Shown piece after piece: positions 1 to 6,268 of a stretch of 12,784 bases of DNA; position 1 is the stretch's first letter, and every line of letters starts with the position of its first letter. The notes under the pieces were generated by a model, which ran no database searches, was not told the DNA's origin, and saw only the letters and a program-made list of their open reading frames with translations. The stretch lies in the NCBI GenBank assembly GCA_021736565.1, contig JAIPFO010000067.1, forward strand, positions 1 to 12,784, in the 5' to 3' direction. This stretch comes from Phycisphaerae bacterium. Lineage in GTDB: Bacteria; Planctomycetota; Phycisphaerae; Sedimentisphaerales; SM23-30. Position numbers and translations under genes: made by a program.

Positions 1-5
1 CTAAC

Positions 6-400
6 CACCCCGGCGCCCACTGTGCCCCCCACCCCAAAAGTCATCTCCAACGCTAAAATCTCACGCTAGAATGCGAAAAACGACCTCCAAAAAACTAAAG
101 ACGCCGGCGTCCACTATGACTCCCACGTCAAAAGTCATCTTCAATGCTCATATCTCACGCTAAAATGCGGAAAACGAGCTTCAAAAAGACTAAAGACGCT
201 GGCGTCCACTGTGACTCCCACGTCAAAAGTCATCTTCAACGCTCAAATCTCACGCTAGAATGCGGAAAACGAGCTTCAAAAAACTAAAGACGCTGGCGTC
301 CACTGTGACTCCCACGTCAAAAGTCACCTTCAATGCTCATATCTCACGCTAGAATGCGGAAAACGAGCTTCAAAAAACTAAAGACGCTGGCGTCCACTAT
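6..400. repeat. Tandem array of a 94-95 bp palindromic repeat (four units plus a fragment)
   Basis: Units start at about 6, 100, 195 and 289, and a short fragment starts at 383. Spacing is 94, 95, 94 and 94 bp. Each full unit opens with GACGCTGGCGTC (or GACGCCGGCGTC), continues with GACTCCCACGTCAAAAGTC, has a middle part ending ATGCGGAAAACGAGC, and closes with TTCAAAAAACTAAA. The unit nearest the window edge (6-99) is the most diverged; the other three are nearly identical. Read on the minus strand, which is the direction of transcription from pilZ, each unit presents a small palindrome followed by TTTAGTTTTTTG. The array may continue beyond position 1. It contains no credible ORF. Degenerate relatives lie at 3479-3615, 4751-4782, 5732-5899 and 7574-7756. 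Confidence 0.93.
383..394 (-). terminator. Possible 3'-end hairpin of the PilZ gene, made by the repeat
   Basis: On the minus strand, GACGCCAGCGTC lies 2 bp after the pilZ stop codon and is followed by TTTAGTTTTTTG. The same hairpin plus T-rich tail recurs at 289-300, 195-206 and 100-111, giving a ladder of four candidate stops. The stem is short (four pairs around a tetraloop, or five with an impossibly tight loop), so intrinsic termination is uncertain. RNA 3'-end protection or protein binding are alternatives. Confidence 0.35.
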
Positions 401-1167
401 CGTCGTGAGTGCTGTGAAGAGTAATTGCGCCGATCATACACCGTCGTGACTCGCCCGATACGTCGTAGCGTATTTCGGCCCTGTTCCGACAACTCCAGAC
501 CAATGAACTGAAATCCCAGGAACGGCTGAGCGTCCTGCTCGGTATGCGTGGTATGTCGATATCGGGCATGGGCAATGATCGGTTCCTGCCCGGGCAGGGC
601 AACAAATTGAAGCTCGCACTGCTGGTCACTTTCCCATGCCGGAGTCGCCTGGCCAATGGGCATGCTGACCGCCAGACCGCCGGCCGAGAGGTTCAACATA
701 AACCCCTGGAACCGTTCTTGGGGACGACTCACTGACCAGAATGAAACAGTGACATCCTCGCCCGAGGGAACGTTCGTTCGATCATAGGCACGACGCTGAA
801 TCTTTTCAATCTGTTCAGGCTTGTAAATTATCAGGACCGGAACCAGCTCTCGCTCGCCATTCTCCCCCTCCACCTCCAATTGGCTCTGGGAGATGATCCG
901 GCTGACAAACAGGCATTTATTATAACCTTTCTTAAAGGTCACCGCTATTTCCTGATTCGGGGCCGGCTCCATCGGACACACCCCGTCATGCGGATTGGGC
1001 ATCGAGATGACCAGTCGTCGCTCCTGTACCAGCAGAACATGCGATTTATACACCTGCCAGTTATTGTCGATGCACTTTTTCGTAATGGTCAGCGGCATCT
1101 TCTTCTCCAATGCCGAGCCCAGTAAACTATCACATTCCGTACCCGTCGCAAATTTTCTTTTACGCAT
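397..1167 (-). CDS. PilZ domain protein, YcgR-like c-di-GMP receptor
   Basis: This is a predicted cytoplasmic c-di-GMP effector of 256 residues from the ATG at 1167. A YcgR/PilZN-like beta-rich N-terminal domain covers roughly residues 30-110. A PilZ domain follows, with the RxxxR ligand motif in QRRAYDR (Arg126 and Arg130) and the (D/N)xSxxG motif as NLSAGG (159-164). In this family c-di-GMP binding at these motifs alters partners such as the flagellar motor or exopolysaccharide synthases; the partner here is unknown. The start at 1167 is preferred because GGGAG lies 9 nt upstream. An in-frame TTG at 1188 would add seven residues but would swallow that ribosome site. No flagellar or cyclase gene is adjacent. 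The TAG stop falls inside the last fragment of the neighbouring repeat array, so the native C-terminus may have been reset by the repeat. Confidence 0.88.
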   Translation of the reverse strand: MRKRKFATGTECDSLLGSALEKKMPLTITKKCIDNNWQVYKSHVLLVQERRLVISMPNPHDGVCPMEPAPNQEIAVTFKKGYNKCLFVSRIISQSQLEVEGENGERELVPVLIIYKPEQIEKIQRRAYDRTNVPSGEDVTVSFWSVSRPQERFQGFMLNLSAGGLAVSMPIGQATPAWESDQQCELQFVALPGQEPIIAHARYRHTTHTEQDAQPFLGFQFIGLELSEQGRNTLRRIGRVTTVYDRRNYSSQHSRR

Positions 1168-1210
1168 AATACTATGCTCCCGTATCAATGTCTAAATAAA
1201 ATTATCTCAC

Positions 1211-1239
1211 ATTATAACTGCCACCCTCCCGAGTTGCCA
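1211..1239 (-). promoter_or_regulatory. Candidate promoter of the PilZ gene
   Basis: On the minus strand a perfect TATAAT (1211-1216) is preceded by a 17 bp spacer and TGGCAA (1234-1239), a weak -35. The predicted transcript start near 1204 gives a leader of about 37 nt to the ATG at 1167. The -10 is convincing and the -35 is not. Confidence 0.45.
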
Positions 1240-1595
1240 GACACGCTTGCCAGCTCAGAGGAGTGATATGTACTATGTTCGGTTTCTTACAGAGGCAACA
1301 TAAACGAAAAAATGCTCAATGACGAAGCCGCAAAAAAGGATTTTTAACCACCATAAATCACACCGGCCTTTTTGACCTGGTAACCCATTGAGAACGTCTT
1401 ATAATCGACCCGAAAATCGCCCGAAACGCTGTATTGTGCCCAAAAATCTTTATCACGCGGGCATCTTCTGGCTATCCCCTTACCATAGCCCAATACACGC
1501 GCAAAAAAAAACCGATGCTCTTTTTCAAGATCACCGGCTTGGAATATTCGTTATTTCAATGCTGAAAACAGCATTTTAACACTCTAGATCTACGG
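1240..1595. other. Gene-free gap between pilZ and the acyl-CoA dehydrogenase gene
   Basis: There is no credible gene here. A plus-strand ORF of 63 codons (1388-1579) has no ribosome site or recognisable domain and is rich in residues typical of random translation. An isolated TATAAT-like hexamer lies near 1400 on the plus strand without a properly spaced -35. A short hairpin (1558-1575) lies just after the dehydrogenase stop. I did not recognise a full copy of the 94 bp repeat family. Confidence 0.6.
1558..1575. terminator. Hairpin downstream of the acyl-CoA dehydrogenase gene
   Basis: AATGCTG (1558-1564), loop AAAA, CAGCATT (1569-1575) make a perfect 7 bp stem 20 bp past the stop codon at 1596. 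The plus strand continues with TT, making a T4 run at 1574-1577, while the minus strand, the relevant one, continues with GAAAT. It would therefore be a poor intrinsic terminator in the gene's direction and may only stabilise the 3' end. Confidence 0.35.
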
Positions 1596-3425
1596 TCACG
1601 CCTCGGGGACCGGCCCGACGATCACATCATATTGTGTGATCGATGAACGGTCATCGCTGCGTATCTGCTCACAAAGCATCGTAACCTTTGCGGCATTATT
1701 GGAGATGTACCGACGAGCGATAATACCTTTGCGTGCCTGGTACGCCCGATAGGTGTCCAGCCCCTCGCCGTTATCGGACGAACCGGCCGAGCTCGGCTTG
1801 CGGGTAAAGTCATCCTCACGAGCCGGGGCCGCAACGCTCTGTTGGAGCAGCAGGTGACCCGCCATCAAAAGGATCGCCGCGTCAACCAGCTTGCGACCAT
1901 GAAGGTCCATATATTCTGTACCCGGCTTCTCTTTAATAAACGCAATCGCCTCTTGAAGCTGCTCACGGCCGGCAATCAGCTTGTCAACCAGGTCCTGCAC
2001 TTCCGCAGGATAGGCAAAGGCTTCTTTGTCCTGAAGATAATTCACCGCGGTACTGCAAACACCCCGAACCGCTGCGATGATCTGCAACTGTGAGGTCCCT
2101 TCGTAGATCGTCGTGATCCGGGCGTCCCGGGCATGCCGCTCAACCGGGTAATCTTTCATATACCCGCTGCCGCCGAGTACCTGGATCGAGTCATAACAGA
2201 CCCGGTTACACATCTCACTGCCATAATATTTGCTGATCGGCGTCATCATATCGGCCATACGCTTATATTTCCGACTGGCCTGTTTGAGCTCTTTCTTGCT
2301 GGCCTTGTCCAAATCGTCACTACTGGCCAGTTTATTGAGCAGCCCCTGGTTGTGGTCCACCCACCAGCACGTCTCATACGTGATCGATCGGGCGACTTCA
2401 ATATCCAGTTTCATCTCGATCAGCATATCGCGAACCGCCGGAAACTGCTCGATCGCCGTGCCAAACTGTTTTCGGCTCGCCGCATAATCACGGGCGATCC
2501 GATAGGCCGCCTCGGCAATGCCCAGCGACTGGGCGGCAATACCCACTCGGGCGCCGTTCATTAACGCCATCACATAGGTCACCAGGCCACGCTGCCGCTC
2601 CCCGACTAACTTACAGGGCATATCTTTAAAGATCATCTCACAGGTCGGCGACCCTTTGATCCCCAGCTTATTCTCCAGCCGGCGTATTTTTACCGCCTCA
2701 CTGCGACGACAGACAAACAAACTCAAGCCCAGACCCCCGCTACGCTCCGGCTCACTGCGGGCCAAAACCAGCAACACTTCCCCACAACCGTTCGTGATGA
2801 ACCGCTTCACCCCGTTGAGGATCCATTGGCCGTTCTCATCCTGATGGGCCCGTAACTTGATCGCCTGAAGGTCACTGCCGGCATCCGGCTCCGTCAGAAC
2901 CATCGCCCCCGTATCGCCACCCTCGGCAAAGCCCCGAAGGTATTCCTGCTTGATCTCCTCGCTGGCAAACGCGTTGATCGTCTCGGCGATCCCCTGCAAA
3001 CCATAAAGGTTCATCAGCGATGCATCCGCCCGCGAGACCACTTCATTATTCATCGTGTAAATCAGGTTCGGACAGTTCAAACCGCCAAACCGATGCGGCA
3101 GCGTAAAGCCCATTAACTGGGCCTCTGTCAGCACGTCAATATTTTCTTGCATCCCCTGGGAATAGGTCACGGTCCCGTCATCGTTTAACGTGTTACCCAG
3201 CAGGTCAATTTGTTCGGCACGCGGATCGATAAAATCACCACTGATCTGACCGACCACTTCCAAAATCCGGTCATAGTTGTCCACCGCTTCGTCTGCGTTT
3301 TGAGGGGCCCAGTCGAACGTCTGTCCGTCGGAATAATCACCTTCCATAATATCAGCCAGCGTGGTGAGTTGATAGTGCCGAAACAAAAATCGGATATCAT
3401 CATTATCAGTATAAAAATTTGCCAT
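1596..3425 (-). CDS. Acyl-CoA dehydrogenase, long (about 600 residue) type
   Basis: This FAD flavoenzyme oxidises acyl-CoA to trans-2-enoyl-CoA and passes electrons to ETF; chain-length specificity cannot be read from sequence. The 609 residues match the long FadE5/DmdC-like branch, not the ~380-residue SCAD/MCAD/Bcd type. A short N-terminal extension is followed by the helical N-domain (about 45-170), the beta domain with TEPDAGSD (178-185), and the C-terminal helical domain with SRKQFG (317-322) and GGSGYMKDYPVERHARD (418-434). IYEGTSQ (440-446) puts the likely catalytic base at Glu442. Residues 475-609 form the extra C-terminal domain of this branch. The gene is third after etfB and etfA on the same strand, so it very likely supplies electrons to that ETF. 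ATG at 3425 is preceded by a weak AAAGA. All key motifs are intact. Confidence 0.95.
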   Translation of the reverse strand: MANFYTDNDDIRFLFRHYQLTTLADIMEGDYSDGQTFDWAPQNADEAVDNYDRILEVVGQISGDFIDPRAEQIDLLGNTLNDDGTVTYSQGMQENIDVLTEAQLMGFTLPHRFGGLNCPNLIYTMNNEVVSRADASLMNLYGLQGIAETINAFASEEIKQEYLRGFAEGGDTGAMVLTEPDAGSDLQAIKLRAHQDENGQWILNGVKRFITNGCGEVLLVLARSEPERSGGLGLSLFVCRRSEAVKIRRLENKLGIKGSPTCEMIFKDMPCKLVGERQRGLVTYVMALMNGARVGIAAQSLGIAEAAYRIARDYAASRKQFGTAIEQFPAVRDMLIEMKLDIEVARSITYETCWWVDHNQGLLNKLASSDDLDKASKKELKQASRKYKRMADMMTPISKYYGSEMCNRVCYDSIQVLGGSGYMKDYPVERHARDARITTIYEGTSQLQIIAAVRGVCSTAVNYLQDKEAFAYPAEVQDLVDKLIAGREQLQEAIAFIKEKPGTEYMDLHGRKLVDAAILLMAGHLLLQQSVAAPAREDDFTRKPSSAGSSDNGEGLDTYRAYQARKGIIARRYISNNAAKVTMLCEQIRSDDRSSITQYDVIVGPVPEA

Positions 3426-3448
3426 CTATACAATCTTTCAAAGAAATT

Positions 3449-3464
3449 AACAGTGTTACCTGTT
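3449..3464. promoter_or_regulatory. Dyad upstream of the acyl-CoA dehydrogenase, possible operator
   Basis: AACAG (3449-3453), spacer TGTTAC, CTGTT (3460-3464) form a perfect inverted repeat 24-39 bp upstream of the start codon. The position suits a repressor or activator site controlling the gene. Arms of only 5 bp in an A+T-rich gap can arise by chance, and no regulator gene is present in the window. Confidence 0.25.
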
Positions 3465-3478
3465 AGGTTTTTAATGTT

Positions 3479-3615
3479 GACTCTCGCGTCAATGTTAAGT
3501 AGTTGCGAATATAAAAACAGGGACTCTCATCTCAAAAGTCGGTCTTCGTATTCAAATATCGGCCGTTACGTTGAAAAAAAACAGGCTCCATGAATACGCA
3601 TGACGCTCACGTCAT
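3479..3615. repeat. Dispersed repeat copy (one full unit plus a partial one) between etfA and the dehydrogenase gene
   Basis: GACTCTCATCTCAAAAGTC (3522-3540) matches GACTCCCACGTCAAAAGTC of the left-edge array at most positions. It is followed by TTCAAATATCGG, an A-rich tract with CAGGCTCCA, and a palindromic end ATGACGCTCACGTCAT (3600-3615). A second, partial head GACTCTCGCGTCAA starts at 3479. The orientation is the same as in the array. The palindromic end stops 2 bp short of the etfA stop codon. Confidence 0.75.
3600..3615 (-). terminator. Perfect hairpin immediately after etfA
   Basis: ATGACG (3600-3605), loop CTCA, CGTCAT (3610-3615) is a perfect 6 bp stem with a tetraloop, beginning 2 bp after the etfA stop. 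It is the end of a dispersed repeat. No T-run follows on the minus strand, so it is more plausibly a 3'-end stabiliser or processing site than a strong intrinsic terminator. Confidence 0.35.
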
Positions 3616-3617
3616 AA

Positions 3618-4646
3618 TTAGCTCTTCGCCCGGATCGCCTTGATCAGTTTCGGGATCACGACATTCAGATCTCCCACGATCCCATAATGGGCCACCTGGA
3701 AGATCGGGGCGTCGGGGTCGGAATTGATCGCGACTATTTTCGCCGAGTCCGACATGCCCGCACTATGCTGAACCGCCCCGCTGATCCCCACCGCAATATA
3801 AAGCGCCGGCCGGACGGTCGTCCCCGTCTGACCCACTTGATAATCGGATTCTATAAAGCCCAGGTCCACCGCCGCACGACTGGCACCCGGGGCACCGCCC
3901 AGAACATTGGCCAGCTTCCAGACCTGCTTGAAGTTCTCTTTACTCCCCACACCGGCCCCGCCGGCAACTATAACTCGCGACGCTTTAAGGTTCACCTTCT
4001 TCGCTTCAAAATGACGCGACAGAATCTCCAGCGGTAAATCTTCCGGTGTGATCTTTATCGACTCGGAAACCACTTCAGCCCGAATCGTACCGTTACGTTC
4101 AGGCAGCGGCATCACCCCTTCTCGTACGGTCGCCATTTGAGGCCAGCGGTCGTAATTGACGATCGTCGCGATAATATTCCCGCCAAACGCCGGACGGATC
4201 TGCTGGAGCAAATTCTTGTGCACCACCTTGCTGCGAGACTCGGTAAAGTCGTCGATCTGCAAATCGGTACAATCCGCCGTCAAGCCCGCTTTCATCGCCG
4301 AGGCCACCCGGGGCGCCAGGTCACGCCCAACAGCCGTCGCGCCATACAACACGATTTGAGGTTTGTGCTTCTCGATCAGCTCGCAAAGCACTCGCGTGTA
4401 ACTGCTCGTCTGAAAAACACCCAAAAGGGGGTCTTCCACCAGGTACACCTTATCCGCGCCGTACGCCGAAAGCTCCTCCACCAGGGGACTGGCATTATCG
4501 CCAACCAGGACAGCCCCGAGTTTCACCGATAGTTTATCAGCCAACTCTCGCCCTCGGCTCAACAGCTCCAACGGCACTTCGCTAAGCTGTCCATCCTGTT
4601 GTTCGGCAAACACCCATACTTCACCATTTCTATTAACTTCTATCAT
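3618..4646 (-). CDS. etfA: Electron transfer flavoprotein alpha subunit
   Basis: EtfA binds the electron-carrying FAD and pairs with EtfB to accept electrons from acyl-CoA dehydrogenase in the cytoplasm. The 342 residues comprise an N-terminal alpha/beta domain, with GRDLAPRVA (107-115), GLTADCTDL (121-129) and RPAFGGNIIATI (151-162), and a C-terminal FAD domain. The latter begins near residue 215 and carries VGQTGTTVRPALYIAVGISG (271-290), AVQHSAGM (291-298) and INSDPDAPIFQVAHYGIVGD (307-326), all characteristic of the family. There is no N-terminal ferredoxin domain. The ATG at 4646 has GGGAA about 11 nt upstream. etfB lies 155 bp upstream on the same strand and the dehydrogenase 192 bp downstream, so co-transcription is likely although both gaps hold repeat copies. 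Confidence 0.97.
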   Translation of the reverse strand: MIEVNRNGEVWVFAEQQDGQLSEVPLELLSRGRELADKLSVKLGAVLVGDNASPLVEELSAYGADKVYLVEDPLLGVFQTSSYTRVLCELIEKHKPQIVLYGATAVGRDLAPRVASAMKAGLTADCTDLQIDDFTESRSKVVHKNLLQQIRPAFGGNIIATIVNYDRWPQMATVREGVMPLPERNGTIRAEVVSESIKITPEDLPLEILSRHFEAKKVNLKASRVIVAGGAGVGSKENFKQVWKLANVLGGAPGASRAAVDLGFIESDYQVGQTGTTVRPALYIAVGISGAVQHSAGMSDSAKIVAINSDPDAPIFQVAHYGIVGDLNVVIPKLIKAIRAKS

Positions 4647-4750
4647 AACTTGCTATTCCCATTATTTCAGTTAGCATCTAATTATCTATTTCTTATATCG
4701 TCTTGACGGCCACGTTCTAAGGCGTTTTTCGTTATTGATATCTCCCTTTG

Positions 4751-4782
4751 ACAGGCTTCAAAAAAAACGCGACGTCGACGCC
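4751..4782. repeat. Partial dispersed repeat between etfB and etfA
   Basis: ACAGGCTTCAAAAAAAACGC followed by GACGTCGACGCC matches the closing part of the 94 bp unit (GCTTCAAAAAAC, then the palindrome). The head of the unit is not recognisable. The orientation is the same as in the other copies, and the palindromic end faces the etfB stop codon, 19 bp away. Confidence 0.55.
4760..4782 (-). terminator. Candidate termination site after etfB
   Basis: On the minus strand, the G+C-rich, partly palindromic stretch GGCGTCGACGTCGCG (4782-4768) is followed directly by eight T residues (4767-4760). The layout is that of an intrinsic terminator and the T-run is perfect, but I can pair only a few stem bases. 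It may attenuate rather than end transcription into etfA. Confidence 0.4.
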
Positions 4783-4801
4783 ATTCTTACAGAATTCACG
4801 C

Positions 4802-5674
4802 TTATCCAATCGTATGGTCCACGATCAATTCATGGACCATATCACGAAGGCCTTCATCGGTCGGGGCGATTTCTTTATAACCTGAAGCACTCAAAACCAC
4901 ACTCTGGATCCGGTTAACCTTGGTCGGACTCCCGTTCCGACCGCACCATTGCATGTCGGCATCCAGGTAATCCAGGTCCCACTGGTCGATCAAAAGATTC
5001 TTATCCTTGAGCGACTGGACCGCCGCCTCGGTGGCACCCTCTTTGGCCAGTTCACTTTGGCTACGAGCCTTTTTATATTTTAATAATCGTTTAACACCAC
5101 ATGGTCGGGGTTCATTGGCAGTATCCATCACCGTCAGCAAAACCGGCAAGGTCGCCCGAACCTTTTCCCAACCGGCTCCCACGTTACGCTTAACCGTGAT
5201 CGTGCGATCACAAAGCGATAACAACTCTTCAACGTAGGTGATCTGAGGAATGCCTAGTTTCTCTGCTGCCTGTGGGCCTACCTGGGCGGTGTCCCCGTCT
5301 ATCGCCTGACGACCACAAAGAATAATATCAACATCCGACAGTTTCTTGATCGCACAGTTCAATATATAACTGGTCGCCAGGGTGTCACTCGCCGCCGCAC
5401 GACGATCCGTGATCAATATCGCGCGGTCGGCCCCGCGATAGAGCCCCTCGCGCAACACGTCACACGCACTGGGCAAACCCATGGTCATGATCGTAACGGT
5501 CCCACCATGCGCCTGCTTGATTTGCAACGCCAGTTCCAGGGCATTCAGGTCTTCGGGATTGAAGATCGCCGGCAGGGCACTCCGGTTCACCGTCCCATCA
5601 TCATTCATCGCTTTACCAGTCACCGCGGCCGTGTCCGGTACCTGTTTCGCTAATACTACACAATTATATGGCAT
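4802..5674 (-). CDS. etfB: Electron transfer flavoprotein beta subunit, bifurcating-like
   Basis: EtfB is the partner of EtfA. Its nucleotide pocket holds AMP in ordinary ETFs and a second, bifurcating FAD in anaerobic ones. The 290 residues show KQVPDT (10-15), NPEDLNALELAL (39-50), MGLPSA (65-70), a DTLATSY segment (97-103), LCGRQAIDGDTAQVGP (119-134) and GSPTKV (248-253). GRQAIDGDTAQVGP and GSPT(K/Q)V are as in clostridial/Acidaminococcus-type EtfB, whereas mitochondrial-type proteins have GKQAIDDDCNQTG. It is therefore probably in the bifurcating or caffeyl-CoA-reductase-like clade, but family membership does not prove bifurcation. Start: ATG at 5674 with GGGAG 10 nt upstream. It is the first gene of the etfB-etfA-dehydrogenase set, with a good promoter about 0.3 kb upstream. 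Confidence 0.96.
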   Translation of the reverse strand: MPYNCVVLAKQVPDTAAVTGKAMNDDGTVNRSALPAIFNPEDLNALELALQIKQAHGGTVTIMTMGLPSACDVLREGLYRGADRAILITDRRAAASDTLATSYILNCAIKKLSDVDIILCGRQAIDGDTAQVGPQAAEKLGIPQITYVEELLSLCDRTITVKRNVGAGWEKVRATLPVLLTVMDTANEPRPCGVKRLLKYKKARSQSELAKEGATEAAVQSLKDKNLLIDQWDLDYLDADMQWCGRNGSPTKVNRIQSVVLSASGYKEIAPTDEGLRDMVHELIVDHTIG

Positions 5675-5731
5675 TGATAAATTTACTCCCAGAGATTCTA
5701 TCGACTAAGGTCGATGCCTCTTTCTAATATG

Positions 5732-5899
5732 GATTCCCGCGTCAAAAGCCAGCCAGCCATCAACATACGGAAAATAGGCTCCAAAAATACGTATGACGCG
5801 GTCGCTAATAACAGTTTCCACGTCGTAAATGGTTTTAAAAATTTCTAAATCGCCCTTTAAGATGCGAAAAACGGGCGCCAAAAAAATGACGTCGGCGAT
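5732..5899. repeat. Two degenerate dispersed repeat copies upstream of etfB
   Basis: The first copy starts GATTCCCGCGTCAAAAGCC (5732), contains ACGGAAAATAGGCTCCAAAAA and ends GACGCGGTCGC (5795-5805). The second starts GTTTCCACGTC (5814), contains CCTTTAAGATGCGAAAAACG and CGCCAAAAAAAT, and ends GACGTCGGCGAT (5888-5899). Order and orientation of the blocks match the left-edge array. They lie in the predicted leader of the etfB transcript. Confidence 0.72.
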
Positions 5900-5961
5900 A
5901 GTGCCGGGCACCAGGCAATAACTCTTACGCCTCGTACCACGTCACCTCGGGTTAATGAGGG

Positions 5962-5975
5962 CCAGTTAATACTGG
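5962..5975. promoter_or_regulatory. Dyad just downstream of the etfB promoter, possible operator
   Basis: CCAGT (5962-5966), TAAT, ACTGG (5971-5975) is a perfect inverted repeat about 15 bp beyond the -10 of the predicted etfB promoter, at or just after the transcript start. That is a typical position for a repressor site. The arms are short, so chance cannot be excluded. Confidence 0.3.
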
Positions 5976-5989
5976 TAATTTAGCGACAT

Positions 5990-6018
5990 ACTCTATACAA
6001 TCCAGACCTCCCTGTCAA
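5990..6018 (-). promoter_or_regulatory. Predicted sigma-70-type promoter of the etfB-etfA-dehydrogenase group
   Basis: On the minus strand, a consensus TTGACA (6018-6013) is followed after 17 bp by TAGAGT (5995-5990), or after 15 bp by TATAGA (5997-5992). It points to etfB, whose start codon is about 310 bp downstream, so the mRNA would have a long leader carrying two repeat copies. It is the best promoter match in the minus-strand half. Confidence 0.55.
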
Positions 6019-6130
6019 TCCCCACAATCGATTCTGATAAAATCAAAGGCTATATTTAAGCGTTCAATAAAAAAATAAACTTGTAAGTACTTTAAGTATA
6101 AGTAGTTAAAGAATATATGCGGCGGGCCAA

Positions 6131-6165
6131 TTAAAACGCCCCTGTCCACAGTAAAATGGCGTCTT
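6131..6165 (-). terminator. Candidate stem-loop downstream of rho
   Basis: On the minus strand, ACGCC (6162-6158) can pair with GGCGT (6140-6136) around a loop containing CTGT/ACAG, and TTTTAA follows. An overlapping larger arrangement pairs AAAATGGC and GCCATTTT (6192-6199 with 6153-6160). The structure lies about 105-140 bp after the rho stop. Stem quality is modest. Confidence 0.3.
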
Positions 6166-6268
6166 TAAAATTGTCCTTAAGAGGGCGGGGAGCCATTTTA
6201 TGAATTCGGCCCCCCCTGACGCTATATGCGGCTATTGACACACCCGCTCGCACTGCGACCATACGGTC

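Larger units (their letters stand above)
5675..6268. other. Gene-free gap between rho and etfB
   Basis: This 594 bp stretch holds a double repeat copy (5732-5899), a dyad (5962-5975), a promoter for etfB (5990-6018) and stem-loop candidates after rho (6131-6200). A 68-codon minus-strand ORF (5705-5911) lies within the repeat copies and is not a credible gene. Positions 6040-6120 are A+T-rich with no feature I can name. Confidence 0.6.

Noticed and set aside
6..400. CRISPR array
   Set aside because: The whole 94-95 bp unit is repeated, including what would be the spacers, and no cas gene is present.
1388..1579. Plus-strand ORF of 63 codons in the pilZ-dehydrogenase gap
   Set aside because: No ribosome site, no recognisable domain, and the composition is that of translated non-coding DNA; a nearby TATAAT lacks a properly spaced -35.
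3210..3593. Plus-strand ORF of 127 codons
   Set aside because: It is largely antisense to the acyl-CoA dehydrogenase N-terminus and then runs into repeat sequence; no independent support.
4814..4839. Inverted repeat ATGGTCC/GGACCAT as a terminator of etfB
   Set aside because: It lies inside the etfB coding sequence and encodes part of the conserved C-terminus; a better candidate follows the stop codon.
5705..5911. Minus-strand ORF of 68 codons upstream of etfB
   Set aside because: It lies across the degenerate repeat copies, so the open frame is a by-product of the repeats.
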